From Cytophagales bacterium UBA2561 (lineage in GTDB: Bacteria > Bacteroidota > Bacteroidia > Cytophagales > Thermoflexibacteraceae): 64,000 nucleotides of DNA. This document shows, in pieces, positions 18,890 to 28,976 of the stretch. A program made the position numbers and the translations under genes. The stretch lies in the NCBI GenBank assembly GCA_002340355.1, contig DDLX01000026.1, positions 1 to 64,000 of the forward strand, in the 5' to 3' direction. The first letter of the stretch is position 1; every line of letters begins with the position of its first letter. The notes under the pieces are model-generated. The model was not told the DNA's origin. It saw nothing but the letters and a program-made list of their open reading frames with translations, and searched no databases.

Positions 18890-19573
18890 TTACCAATCTT
18901 CTTCGACAGGTTCATAACCCGAAGCAGGTGGTGTGCTATCTTCTCGAAGTTGATATAAAGCCTCCTTAAGTTCGATACGTTTATTATCTTGGTAAGCTTC
19001 TACTTTAGCTTCTTTAAGTCCCATTCCTCGCAAAACTCGTTTGAAATTATCGGCATCCTCATAAACTCGAAAATAACCTAAGGTATATTTTAGTGTTCCG
19101 TCTGCATCTTCTTCGACCACATATTTTTTATCTCCTTCCTTAAAATCATTATTGATTTTTTTCATAGCACCGACTTGAACCTTGAAAACCAAACCTTTAT
19201 CAAAATCACTGCTTCCCATGGCACTTTTTTCATTTTCTTCAATTGCCATATTTTTGCCTGATCGTTCATTCTTAATTGAGTCAATTTGTTCACGCAAATT
19301 CATCGCAACTTTTTCTTTATTATCTAAATCAAGTGCTATTTTTTTGATTTGGCTTCGAATTTTAGAACCTTCACGGGATAAAGTTTGATACTTTTTGTAA
19401 GTATCTCGAAAAGTGAGGGGTTCAGTGCCATTTAGTTTATTTTTCCAAACTTTTTCTAAGGCTTTACGCTCTTTATCAGGCATATTTCGATATTTTGATT
19501 GCCCAAAAATACCAGATAGAAAACCAAATACAAAAAGAAATAAAAAACCAAAACTTCGAATTAACATATTCAT
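18890..19573 (-). CDS. SPOR-like coiled-coil envelope protein, paralogue 1 of 3
   Basis: I start at the ATG at 19571-19573, directly before the signal peptide (GFLFLFVFGFLSGIFGQ); a TTG six bases upstream is less likely. The mature protein has VWKNKLNGTEPLTF, a coil with LREQIDSIKNERSG, and the SPOR-like end FKVQVGAMKKI, then LKYTLGYFRVYEDADNFKR. It ends with the acidic VEEDW, nearly shared with paralogue 2. The tandem layout points to local duplication of an envelope gene. Confidence 0.7.
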   Translation of the reverse strand: MNMLIRSFGFLFLFVFGFLSGIFGQSKYRNMPDKERKALEKVWKNKLNGTEPLTFRDTYKKYQTLSREGSKIRSQIKKIALDLDNKEKVAMNLREQIDSIKNERSGKNMAIEENEKSAMGSSDFDKGLVFKVQVGAMKKINNDFKEGDKKYVVEEDADGTLKYTLGYFRVYEDADNFKRVLRGMGLKEAKVEAYQDNKRIELKEALYQLREDSTPPASGYEPVEEDW

Positions 19574-19633
19574 TTTCAAGAAGTTATTTTATGAAAATTG
19601 TTGTTAGTAATTTTATAATTAAAAATGAGTGAG

Positions 19634-19948
19634 CTAATTTTTGTGAGTCTCTCTCAAAAACAGATAAAATGGTAAAGCAAAAGAAACACCTATACTAAAT
19701 AGCCCAAGAATTACCAACCAAAAGGCAAAAGTAGTAGTGGGGCGTTTTTCATCAAAAATTATGAAAACCAATAGCACTATTCCTGAAATAATTACATCCC
19801 AACTAAAAAATATTCCTATATTAGAATTGAACATTTCTTGGAACAAAAGTGGTAAATTGAATCCATTTTTAAGCAGAAAAGGTACAAATCCAGTATAAGG
19901 TAAGATTATTCCTAAAATTGCTAAAAATAGATAAATACTTCGTTTCAT
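19634..19948 (-). CDS. Small membrane protein, DUF2834-like
   Basis: The 104-aa protein has three hydrophobic helices. Its beginning (LGIILPYTGFVPFLLKNGF) and DVIISGIVLLVFIIFDEKRP match the DUF2834 pattern. It is an integral inner-membrane protein of unknown function, 14 bases downstream of the 19963-21216 gene and probably co-transcribed with it. Confidence 0.65.
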   Translation of the reverse strand: MKRSIYLFLAILGIILPYTGFVPFLLKNGFNLPLLFQEMFNSNIGIFFSWDVIISGIVLLVFIIFDEKRPTTTFAFWLVILGLFSIGVSFALPFYLFLRETHKN

Positions 19949-19962
19949 TTTGCTTTATATAA

Positions 19963-21216
19963 CTATTTACGAATTAAGCTTTTTGCTAATTCTTCAAGTT
20001 CATAAATATTGATACTAGTTTTAATACGTTTAATGCGTTCTTTATTATTTTGGCTTAGTTTTTTAATCATATCTGTGACTTTCTGATCGTCTTTACTGAG
20101 CTTTAATTGAACAGCGAGATTCATTACTTTAACCGTTTCTTGGTTGTGTGTTTCCAACATGATTAAATAACGGGTATAAAGATTATAAAATTCCTTATAC
20201 ATCGAAATCACATCCTCTACACGACTATTCATGATTTCTAGTTTGCTGTTACTGAGCATTTTACCATAATCTATTCCTCGTACTCCTGCATATCGTTTTT
20301 TGAGTCTATCCAGATAGTTTCCAACATTTCGACTATTGTAAATTCGGAAAAGTCGATTGAGGTAATCTCCATTCGACTCCTCTTCTTTTTGTTCAGGAAT
20401 TTCAAAACCTGCTTCGTGAGCATTCTCAACAACAAAATCTTTTAAGTTATTTTGTAAATTATTGATTAAAACGTTATATTCTTTAGCACTGACTTGAAAA
20501 CCTGTGTTTGCTTCATTAAGCTTAGTATAGTACATAGTATAACCACCTAATTCATTCTTAAATTTTATCAAATCTTCAGAATCAATATTTTTATCTTTTG
20601 CACCAAAAGAAGCTACAAAACTAACTAATTGACTTCCGATATTAACTACAGGTGCAACGGCTGGAATTCCTTGAACAACAGGGCTTTTTAGAAGTGCATT
20701 AGCGTAACCCATCAGTTTCTTTTTGTCATTACTTTTACGAGGTTTAATGTGACTTTGGAGTAATTCCATAACCTTATCCTGAAATGAAAATCCCATACTG
20801 GCATCTGAAGGATTATTTAATTGGGTAATTACAGATTGATAGCTTTGAGCTTGATTTAAAGCATCTAATATATTAATTCTATTACTCAATTCAATGAATA
20901 AATCTGCTGAATTTAACATATTGTTCTCAATGACTTCGTAATTTCCTTTCGCTGTCAATTCGAGTTTAGTAGTAAGTGCTTCAGCTCTAGTTTTGACTCT
21001 TTCTAAATCTAAACTAATTTTTTCGTAACCCTTTGAGCTAGAACGTACTGAATCTCTCAAATCCATAATTTTGAGACTATCTGTATGACGTAGCTCCTGT
21101 AGTTGTTTGAGCGCAATTTGCAAATCATTAAGCTGTTTCTGAATTTGGTCATCTTGAGCTAGGGTTGTAAAGCTCAAACAAGTCATCAGAAAGAGAAAAA
21201 GTAAATTTTTTTTCAT
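19963..21216 (-). CDS. Secreted helical protein of unknown function
   Basis: A clear signal peptide (MKKNLLFLFLMTCLSFTTLA) precedes about 395 mostly helical residues. Coiled coils at about 22-90 (QLNDLQIALKQLQELR) and near the C-terminus (KKLSQNNKERIKRIKTS) flank a middle segment with a Gly/Val/Ala-rich patch (about 180-205, VQGIPAVAPVVNIGSQL). I do not recognise a family. It is predicted periplasmic and lies upstream of the DUF2834-like gene in the same direction. Confidence 0.6.
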   Translation of the reverse strand: MKKNLLFLFLMTCLSFTTLAQDDQIQKQLNDLQIALKQLQELRHTDSLKIMDLRDSVRSSSKGYEKISLDLERVKTRAEALTTKLELTAKGNYEVIENNMLNSADLFIELSNRINILDALNQAQSYQSVITQLNNPSDASMGFSFQDKVMELLQSHIKPRKSNDKKKLMGYANALLKSPVVQGIPAVAPVVNIGSQLVSFVASFGAKDKNIDSEDLIKFKNELGGYTMYYTKLNEANTGFQVSAKEYNVLINNLQNNLKDFVVENAHEAGFEIPEQKEEESNGDYLNRLFRIYNSRNVGNYLDRLKKRYAGVRGIDYGKMLSNSKLEIMNSRVEDVISMYKEFYNLYTRYLIMLETHNQETVKVMNLAVQLKLSKDDQKVTDMIKKLSQNNKERIKRIKTSINIYELEELAKSLIRK

Positions 21217-21447
21217 CCTATTTTTAGATTTAAAGTCGTGAGAATAAGTATATTTAAAATCAAAAAAGAACTTTTCATCATGAAAAATATAGCATCAAAG
21301 TTATCGGTTTGTGAGCATCTTTTAAAATTTTCTTTTCGCAAAAAACAAAAAAGTAAAAAATAGACCTTAAAATCGGGTTAAGTTAAATTTTGAGAGTAAT
21401 CTATTTTTTTTGTTTTTTATAGATAATAAAACTAATCGTATAAATTT

Positions 21448-22431
21448 ATGAAAGCCATTATTATCCAAAATTTTGGTCATGCAGATAATCTTATCTTGGG
21501 AAATTGGGAAAAACCATCTCCCAAGGCAAACGAATTATTAATTAAAGTGGAAGCAACTGCCTTGAATCGAGCGGACATTTTACAAAGGCAAGGGAAATAT
21601 CCGCCACCTAAAGGAGCAAGTCCTATTTTGGGTTTGGAGATTGCTGGTGAAGTTGTTGGGATTGGTGAAAATTGTCAAAAGTATAAAATTGGAGACAAAG
21701 TTTTTGGTTTACTTTCAGGGGGAGGGTATGCGGAATTTGCTGTAATTTCCGAAGCAATGGCGTTACCCATTCCTGAAAATTGGACAGTGGAAGAAGCCAC
21801 TGCGATTCCTGAAGTTTTTTTGACTGCTTTTCAGGCACTACATTGGTCAGCTAAGCTACAAAAACAAGAAAAAATTTTGATTCATGCGGGAGGAAGTGGA
21901 GTTGGAACGGCATTAATTCAATTGAGTCAACTACTTGAAAACGAGATTTTTGTTACTGCTTCACAAGCTAAACACCAAAAATGCAAAGGACTCGGGGCAA
22001 AGCATTGTATTGATTACAAAACCGAGAATTTTCAAGAAATTATTCGACAAAAAACGAATCAAAAAGGCGTAAATGTGGTCATTGATTTTTTGGGTGCATC
22101 GTATTTTATGGATAATTTGAAAAGTTTAGCTATTGATGGGCGATTAGTAATGTTGGCTCTAATGGGTGGGATTAAAGTTTCGGAGGTGAATGTAGCGTAT
22201 TTTCTAACTAAACGATTGCAAGTTATTGGTTCAACTTTGCGCTCTCGAAATACGAATTACCAAGAAAAGCTAACAGCAGCATTCTGGAATTATGCTGAAA
22301 CAAAATTTAAAAATGGACAGCTAAAACCTGTCATTGACTCGGTGTGGAGTTGGGAAGAAGTTACTGAAGCACATCGTTATATGGAAGCTAATCAGAATTT
22401 TGGGAAAATTGTTTTACGAGTTGATTCCTAA
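21448..22431 (+). CDS. Zinc-independent NAD(P)H quinone oxidoreductase (MDR family)
   Basis: At 327 aa it has the usual length and blocks of the quinone oxidoreductase/PIG3 branch: ALNRADILQRQGKYPPPKG, LGLEIAGEVVGIG and VFGLLSGGGYAEFA, then the NAD(P)H-binding ILIHAGGSGVGTALIQL. The structural and catalytic zinc Cys ligands of alcohol dehydrogenases are absent. It probably reduces quinones or enone compounds in the cytoplasm. It is a single gene with no tight neighbours. Confidence 0.88.
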   Translation: MKAIIIQNFGHADNLILGNWEKPSPKANELLIKVEATALNRADILQRQGKYPPPKGASPILGLEIAGEVVGIGENCQKYKIGDKVFGLLSGGGYAEFAVISEAMALPIPENWTVEEATAIPEVFLTAFQALHWSAKLQKQEKILIHAGGSGVGTALIQLSQLLENEIFVTASQAKHQKCKGLGAKHCIDYKTENFQEIIRQKTNQKGVNVVIDFLGASYFMDNLKSLAIDGRLVMLALMGGIKVSEVNVAYFLTKRLQVIGSTLRSRNTNYQEKLTAAFWNYAETKFKNGQLKPVIDSVWSWEEVTEAHRYMEANQNFGKIVLRVDS

Positions 22432-22614
22432 AAAATCGACCTATTTCTATTCGATAAAATAGTATTAGTTTATATGACTATTTTTTATGGAAGAACCAAA
22501 TTTTTTTTAGTTTTACCTCATTCAATAAAATATTTTTTTTGACGAATATTTTATAAAACATATTTTTTTGATTATCAGAATAATAGATACGACTTTTCAA
22601 ATTTTGATTGCCTT

Positions 22615-25143
22615 ATGAAGTCCAAACCCATCCAAGCCGTTGTGCCGCATTTGGTGGCGGTAGTGTGTTTTTATGTTGTGACGATTCTTTTTTTTAAGCC
22701 TGAATTTATGGATAAAAAGACGATCGCTCAGGACGATATTTTACGCTATAAAGGTGTGGCTCAACAAACGATTGAATATAACAAAACACACGATGAGCCG
22801 ACTCTGTGGACTTCCTCGATGTTTGGCGGAATGCCTGTTTATTTGTTTCAAGCAGAATTTTCTGATACTCCTTTAAGCTTTTTGGATAACCTATTTAAGG
22901 GATTTATGACTTCCAAAAGTGGACATATGTTTTTTATGGGAGTTTTTTGTTTTTACTTGGCAATGGTCTGTTTTGGTGTTTCGGCACATTTTTCAGCAGT
23001 TGGGGCAATCGTTTTTGGCTTAACGACCTATAATTTAGTTCTGATTGATGTGGGACATATGACTAAAATGTGGGCAATTGCCTATTCTCCTTTGATTCTA
23101 GCGGGAATGTATCTGGTTTTCAGAGGAAAATGGATATTAGGATTTGCTATTTTTTCTTTAGCCTTAACACTTCAATTACGTTCTAATCACCTTCAAATAA
23201 CGTATTATTTAGCATTCGTTTGTGCGGTTTATGGTATCCAAGAATTGATAATTAGCTTGAAAACAAAAGAATTGAAAAATTTTGGAATTGCTTCAGGGCT
23301 ATTAGTTTTAGGAGCTGTTTTGGCACTTGGCGCAAATTCAGGACGATTAATTACCACAAAAGAATATGCTCAGTACTCTATTCGAGGAGAATCTGAATTA
23401 ACGCCACTCAACCAAACAACTGATAATAAGCAAGGTAAAGACGGTCTGGACAGAGAATATGCTTTTGCATGGAGTCAGGGCGTAAGTGAAACCATGACTT
23501 TACTTATCCCAGGTATTTATGGCGGTTCAAGCAATGAAAAGTTAGATAAAGACTCTGAAATTTATCAATTCTTGAGAGGAAATGTACCACCTGAGCAATT
23601 TCGAGGTTTGACAGAACGATCGCCATTTTTGTATTGGGGAGACCAACCTTTTACTAGTGCGCCAATTTATGCGGGTGCAGTAGTCTGTTTCTTATTTATT
23701 TTGGTACTTATTTTAGGTGATAATTCCCAAAAATATTGGATTTTAGGGGGTGTGCTTATTACAGTAATATTTGCATGGGGTAAGAATTTTTCGAGTATTA
23801 ATTACTTATTATTCGATCATTTTCCCCTATTCAATAAATTTCGTTCGGTTTCTATGGCTCTGAGCTTGACCGTCTTATTAATGACAATGGGAGCAGTTTT
23901 GGGGTTGGAACAAATTTCTAAAATGGAAATGTCCGAAGATTTGAAGAAAAAATTAGGTATCGCTTTTGGCTTAACAGGTGGAATTGCCTTGTTATTATTT
24001 TTGGCAGGAGATAGCTTTTTCAATTTTGTAGGTAAAGGTGATGCCAATTATCCAGAGGTATTATTAGACTATATTTATGTTGATCGTGAAAATATGATGA
24101 AAGATGATGCCTTGCGCTCGTTCTTTTTTATTGCGGTCATTACAGGCTTGATTTTCTTGAAGTTACAAGGGAAGTTCTCAAATATGGTATTTGGCTTGGT
24201 CGTTGGAATTTTCATGATTGCAGATGTTTGGGGAGTAGGAAAACGCTACCTAAATGAAGATGATTTTCAACGAGAAGCTGAAAAAGTTCATCTTGCTCCT
24301 ACGCCTGCCGATGAGGTAATTTTGCAAGATACTCACCCTAATTATCGGGTTTTAAATCTAAATAACTCATTTCAAGAAGCCCAAACATCGTATTATCATA
24401 AGTCTGTTGGAGGATATTTTGCGGCTAAACCTCGTCGCTATCAGGATTTGATTGAACGACAATTAGGAAAATCAGTGGCTGGAATTCAAGTAGATTTGGG
24501 AAAAGGCAAACGTCCTAATTTTGCTAATTATAAAATCTTGAATATGCTGAATACGAAGTATATAAAATTTTCAGAGTCGGCAAAAGGAGTTTTAAAAAAT
24601 GAGTTGGCATATGGTTCTGCATGGTTTGTTGAGGAGCTTAAGGCGGTTCAAAACCCTGACGAAGAAATGCTAAGTTTGAACGACTTGAATCCAGCCCAGA
24701 CGGCGGTAGTGGATATGTCTAAGTTTAAGATTGAACCTAAAAAATACACCTTACCAATCGTTTTAGACTCTTCTTCAATTGATTCATTAAATACAGATAA
24801 CCAGATAATTGAACCAAAGTTGAAGGCTAAACTAGTTGCTTATTCACCTAAATCAATTACTTACGAAACAGATAATCCAAATCTCGGTTTTTTGGTTATG
24901 TCAGAAGGGTATTATGCTGAGGGTTGGGAAGTTACGTTAGATGGTAAGCCTACGGATTATGTCCGAGTGAACTATGTTCTCAGAGGCATGGAAGTTCCCG
25001 CGGGAAAACATACTATCCAATTTACATTTAATCCTAAGTCTTATGAAACGGGAGCATTGTTAACCCAAGTTAGTGCGATTCTAGTAGTTTTAATTTTTAT
25101 AGGTGGTCTAGGTTGGAATCTCAAAAAAGAATTGATGGAATAA
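22615..25143 (+). CDS. YfhO-family multi-spanning membrane protein
   Basis: The 842-aa protein has about twelve hydrophobic helices and a large exported C-terminal domain (about 560-800). Typical YfhO features include PTLWTSSMFGGMPVYLF near the N-terminus, NKFRSVSMALSLTVLLM in the membrane part, and a C-terminal YYAEGWEVTLDGKPTDYVRV sandwich. YfhO proteins are GT-C-like and are linked to surface glycan or lipoteichoic acid modification elsewhere; the substrate here is unknown. It is a single gene closed by the hairpin at 25171. Confidence 0.85.
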   Translation: MKSKPIQAVVPHLVAVVCFYVVTILFFKPEFMDKKTIAQDDILRYKGVAQQTIEYNKTHDEPTLWTSSMFGGMPVYLFQAEFSDTPLSFLDNLFKGFMTSKSGHMFFMGVFCFYLAMVCFGVSAHFSAVGAIVFGLTTYNLVLIDVGHMTKMWAIAYSPLILAGMYLVFRGKWILGFAIFSLALTLQLRSNHLQITYYLAFVCAVYGIQELIISLKTKELKNFGIASGLLVLGAVLALGANSGRLITTKEYAQYSIRGESELTPLNQTTDNKQGKDGLDREYAFAWSQGVSETMTLLIPGIYGGSSNEKLDKDSEIYQFLRGNVPPEQFRGLTERSPFLYWGDQPFTSAPIYAGAVVCFLFILVLILGDNSQKYWILGGVLITVIFAWGKNFSSINYLLFDHFPLFNKFRSVSMALSLTVLLMTMGAVLGLEQISKMEMSEDLKKKLGIAFGLTGGIALLLFLAGDSFFNFVGKGDANYPEVLLDYIYVDRENMMKDDALRSFFFIAVITGLIFLKLQGKFSNMVFGLVVGIFMIADVWGVGKRYLNEDDFQREAEKVHLAPTPADEVILQDTHPNYRVLNLNNSFQEAQTSYYHKSVGGYFAAKPRRYQDLIERQLGKSVAGIQVDLGKGKRPNFANYKILNMLNTKYIKFSESAKGVLKNELAYGSAWFVEELKAVQNPDEEMLSLNDLNPAQTAVVDMSKFKIEPKKYTLPIVLDSSSIDSLNTDNQIIEPKLKAKLVAYSPKSITYETDNPNLGFLVMSEGYYAEGWEVTLDGKPTDYVRVNYVLRGMEVPAGKHTIQFTFNPKSYETGALLTQVSAILVVLIFIGGLGWNLKKELME

Positions 25144-25170
25144 TCAATTTTGCTTAAAGAGTGAACGTTT

Positions 25171-25204
25171 AAACCCATCAGATTTCGAAAAACCTGATGG
25201 GTTT
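25171..25204. terminator. Bidirectional terminator hairpin
   Basis: Perfect 11-base arms (AAACCCATCAG and CTGATGGGTTT) flank a 12-base loop between the convergent ends at 25143 and 25210. Confidence 0.8.
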
Positions 25205-25209
25205 ATTTA

Positions 25210-26163
25210 TTACTCTGATTTATTTTCTGTTGATTTTTTAGATAATTTTTTAACGGCATCTTTTAGAGATTTTCGCAGAGGAAGACGGTAAAAAATATGA
25301 TAACTAAAGGAAGGTTTAGCGGTAATTTCTGTTGTCCCAAATCCTGGGATTTCATTAACTGCCAGATTTTCATGTTGATTCTGAACGGAGGCTAGTATTT
25401 TATAACGAAACGTATAACCCATCTGGAAATTTTTCCAAATTGTGGCTCGCAACCCCGTCACTAGTTCAAACCAACTAGCAGTAAAATTTCTGGAGGGTAG
25501 TTCTGTATCATAACGAATTTGTCGCAAATCAGTTAAGTCACCATTTTCATCTCGAATATCATAAAATTTCCAAGGAATATTAGTAACTAATAGACGGATG
25601 GTATGATTTCCTGTTGCTTGTCCGAATCGCATTCCTAAAAAAATAGCATCTTGGGTAAACTTTTGTTTCATGTGTTTGAGGATATTATAATCCAGTCCCA
25701 ATCGAAAATAATACCCATGATTTTGATACTGATAGCCATTAAAGGGTACATTCGCAATCCGTTGCGACTCCCAACGTCCAAAATCACCAATCAAACACCA
25801 CGAATTATCTAAAAAAGTTACATCAAAAGATCCCTCATATTTTCGAATGTTACTATAAAAATCTGCCATATTTTTGCTCAGAAGACCTTGAAAAAGATAG
25901 GTACCCTCTAGTCCAAATCGAATTGCGTCTATGGAGAAATTAAGTTTTTGGCGGTTTTCTTTTCGTTGTAAACGGTGTCGCTTTTTGGCTTGTTGAATAC
26001 TATCTTTATTAATATGATTTTGCGCCCAACTTTCAGAGGAGAAAATACTTGAAAGAATGATTAAAATTCCTATCAAAACAGTTGTTTTTAAGGCAAAATT
26101 CCGACACCGATTTTTGAGTTTATAGTTACTCGGAGAGATATATTTCGACATTATTATCGTCAT
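25210..26163 (-). CDS. DUF6048-like outer-membrane protein
   Basis: A signal or anchor helix (about residues 27-46, VLIGILIILSSIFSSESWAQ) is followed by a Lys/Arg-rich stretch and then about 230 residues of alternating hydrophobic beta-strands with aromatic ends (SFSYHIFYRLPLRK), as in a small outer-membrane barrel. The partner at 26126-26629 overlaps its 5' end by 38 bases. This pairing matches the DUF6452/DUF6048 pair known in Bacteroidota. An internal ATG at 26149-26151 is an equally possible start. Function is unknown. Confidence 0.7.
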   Translation of the reverse strand: MTIIMSKYISPSNYKLKNRCRNFALKTTVLIGILIILSSIFSSESWAQNHINKDSIQQAKKRHRLQRKENRQKLNFSIDAIRFGLEGTYLFQGLLSKNMADFYSNIRKYEGSFDVTFLDNSWCLIGDFGRWESQRIANVPFNGYQYQNHGYYFRLGLDYNILKHMKQKFTQDAIFLGMRFGQATGNHTIRLLVTNIPWKFYDIRDENGDLTDLRQIRYDTELPSRNFTASWFELVTGLRATIWKNFQMGYTFRYKILASVQNQHENLAVNEIPGFGTTEITAKPSFSYHIFYRLPLRKSLKDAVKKLSKKSTENKSE

Positions 26164-26629
26164 TGATTTGAAGGTGGGGCTTGACCACCAAAATAGAATC
26201 TATAGGAAAAGTATTTTTTATAACTTGCAAATGATCAATACGTTGGTCAAATCCACAATCAGGAGTAATCACCTCAATTTGTCGCTCGTAAATGACTTCT
26301 AAAGTGTCTTTTCTATCTGCCCAATAAAAAATAAATGCTGATGAATCACTAGCAGGATTTAAAGATAGCTTGACAGATTGTATAGTAAGTATTTCTTCGC
26401 TGGTTTCAGGTAGATAAAGACCTTGTTCATCACGATCATTGATATAGAAAATATGTCCACCTTTGGAAGTAAGAATAGAGTCAAAACGTACTTCAGTATC
26501 TTGTGCGCTAAGAAAAAACTTTACGGCAACCTCCGATGAGTTTTTACTTGTAAAGGTACAATCTTCACAGGCAAAAAGCCATAAACAACAAAGTGTTAAA
26601 AAAAGATATTTTATGCTTTGAAATAACAT
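26126..26629 (-). CDS. DUF6452-like lipoprotein
   Basis: The 167-aa protein has a lipoprotein signal (LCCLWLFACEDC). The mature part is beta-rich, with a conserved-looking ITPDCGFDQRIDHLQVIKN near the C-terminus, typical of the small lipoproteins paired with DUF6048 barrels. The coding overlap with the downstream gene suggests translational coupling and a joint role in the outer membrane. That role is not established. Confidence 0.7.
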   Translation of the reverse strand: MLFQSIKYLFLTLCCLWLFACEDCTFTSKNSSEVAVKFFLSAQDTEVRFDSILTSKGGHIFYINDRDEQGLYLPETSEEILTIQSVKLSLNPASDSSAFIFYWADRKDTLEVIYERQIEVITPDCGFDQRIDHLQVIKNTFPIDSILVVKPHLQINDDNNVEIYLSE

Positions 26630-26882
26630 GATATTCTAGATTTCTACCAAGTCTATTAGACCGACAAAATTATTTATTTTTTAAATGTCGTATTTCATTT
26701 TTGTTTTTTTAGTCGATTAAATTTTGTTAAAGAAAAAAATAGTCAAAGTTTAAGGAAAGTCAAAGCTCTGTTTTTAAGGCATTTTTCGAGTTTTCATTTA
26801 TCTTTACCACAATTTGGGCAAAATAAATAGCCCAACTTTCATAAGAAAGACAACTGAAACCCAAGACCAAAACAGCAACCTG

Positions 26883-28700
26883 ATGCTCAATAAGTTTGAA
26901 GCCTTTGTTATTCAAGCAGGTGAACGTGTATTAGCTTATCTGAAATGGATAGGTTATATTAATTCGTTAGTAGCGGTGGTGTTACTTATTTATCGCTATG
27001 GTTTTTTTCTTACCCCCGAAGAGACAGCCCAGATTTTTCGAAGAATTGATGTTCAATTTCTTATTTATATTCTGATTTTTGTGGCTCGTGTTTCTTTTAC
27101 GCCCAATCGTTTGCTTTTTCTGAGAGGGCATTGGTTTCAGGTGTTACTTTATAGTTCTATTACACTTTATGGCTCGGTTAATTATCTATTTGGTATCAAA
27201 CTTTCTTTATTTGTTTTTAGGGCATTAGAAATGTCTAACCCTGTTTTGAGTAATCAGCATTTTATGAGTATTTATTTGGTGATTATGGTGGGTATGGTTA
27301 TTACAGAAGCTTCTACCAAAATCTCCGAACTCCAAATTAAGCCTGCTACTACCTTCATTCTCAGCTTTATTATTTTGATTTTAATGGGAACAGGACTACT
27401 GATGTTGCCTACCATGACTCAAGGGTACGAAAGTATGAATTTTTTAGATGCCTTGTTTACCTCGGCAAGTGCTTCTTGTGTAACGGGGTTAGCAGTAGTT
27501 GATACAGGCACTTTCTTTACGATGAAAGGACATTTAGTTATTTTGTTCTTGATTCAATTGGGAGGGTTGGGGATTGTGTCTTTTGCTACTTTCTTTGCTA
27601 CTTTTTTGGCGAAAGGGGTAAGTCTTAAACACCAATCTATTATTCAAGATTTTTTAAGTAGTGAGTCACTCTCTGGAGCAAAAGGACTTTTACGACAGAT
27701 TGTATTTTTAACCTTACTTATTGAGTCATTAGGCTTTATTGCGATTTATTTTGCATGGGATGACGATTTAGGAGAAGCGGATAAGTTTGCTACAACTGGT
27801 GAACGAGTTTTTTATTCTTTATTTCATTCTGTATCAGCATTTTGTAATGCAGGGTTTAGTTTATTTACGGATGGACTTTATAACAATGATACCGATAAGC
27901 AAATCCGAAAAATGTATTTAGTACATTTTATTATTGCATTATTAATTATTTTTGGCAGTATGGGCTTTTCAACTATTACGGATGCCTTTTCTCCAAAATT
28001 AATCCGAGAACGAATAAGACACCCATGGAAGAAATGGAAAATTGGAACTAAAATCTCGATTCAATATTCAATGATTTTATTATTGGTGGGAACGATAGGT
28101 TATATGATTTTAGAATTTGATAAATTAACTGATCGGACTATCATTGAAGCTCTGATTACGTCTTTCTTTCAATCTACAGTGACCCGAACCGCAGGATTTA
28201 ATACAATGGATTTTGGGGCAATGAAAGATGCTACGATTATCATGACACTTTTTTTGATGTTCGTTGGAGGAAGCCCTGGCTCTACGGCAGGAGGCTTGAA
28301 AGTCAATACGTTTGTATTAGTTACGTTATCCTCTTATGGTAGTATTCGAGGACAGAAAAATATTACTATTGGCAAACGAAATATCCCAACTGACTTAGTT
28401 AGTAAAGCTTTTTCAATTTTGATGTTTTCTGTGACTTATAATATCTTGGCGATTTTCTTTTTATCACTTACAGAGTCGGATAAAGAAATCTTGACACTGG
28501 TATTTGAGCAGGTTTCAGCATTTGCAACAGTTGGTATTTCAATGGGTATTACGGGAGATTTATCAACGCTAGGCAAAGTTATTATCATCATTTCGATGTT
28601 TGTCGGACGAGTTGGAACATTAACTTTAGCCTTGGCACTTAGCAAAAGTGTGAAAACAAATTCTTTCCGTTATCCTGATGCTCATTTTATGGTAGGGTAA
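26883..28700 (+). CDS. TrkH-family potassium uptake protein
   Basis: I start at ATG 26883 (MLNKFEAFVIQAGERV); a TTG at 26814 would add an unlikely polar leader. The protein has an N-terminal extra membrane region (about 15-150) and then the four pore repeats of SKT transporters. Selectivity-filter blocks include SASASCVTGLAVVDTG, SVSAFCNAGFSLF and TVTRTAGFNTMDFG, with GGSPGSTAGGLKVNTF after the third and VSAFATVGISMG as the fourth. It forms the membrane channel of K+ (or Na+) uptake and normally works with a TrkA/KtrA regulator, which is not adjacent. Confidence 0.92.
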   Translation: MLNKFEAFVIQAGERVLAYLKWIGYINSLVAVVLLIYRYGFFLTPEETAQIFRRIDVQFLIYILIFVARVSFTPNRLLFLRGHWFQVLLYSSITLYGSVNYLFGIKLSLFVFRALEMSNPVLSNQHFMSIYLVIMVGMVITEASTKISELQIKPATTFILSFIILILMGTGLLMLPTMTQGYESMNFLDALFTSASASCVTGLAVVDTGTFFTMKGHLVILFLIQLGGLGIVSFATFFATFLAKGVSLKHQSIIQDFLSSESLSGAKGLLRQIVFLTLLIESLGFIAIYFAWDDDLGEADKFATTGERVFYSLFHSVSAFCNAGFSLFTDGLYNNDTDKQIRKMYLVHFIIALLIIFGSMGFSTITDAFSPKLIRERIRHPWKKWKIGTKISIQYSMILLLVGTIGYMILEFDKLTDRTIIEALITSFFQSTVTRTAGFNTMDFGAMKDATIIMTLFLMFVGGSPGSTAGGLKVNTFVLVTLSSYGSIRGQKNITIGKRNIPTDLVSKAFSILMFSVTYNILAIFFLSLTESDKEILTLVFEQVSAFATVGISMGITGDLSTLGKVIIIISMFVGRVGTLTLALALSKSVKTNSFRYPDAHFMVG

Positions 28701-28976
28701 GATTGATTTCAAAAAATAGGAACGAAAATAGGACTAAAAACATTTAATAGTCAAATAGTAAGCAAATTGTTGCAAGTCTTTTGTCCAAATATTCCTGAGT
28801 ATTTTGATGTCATTCTTCCAAATTTCCTTCATCATTTATTACGAATAATACTTCATCTCAGGGCAACTTCTAAGGGGCAAAAATCGTCTTGTCAAATAGA
28901 AAGAGGACAAACTTGGCGTGCAATTTGAGCCTACTTTGTCAAGACATATCCTCCAACTTAAAGACAGACAACACCC

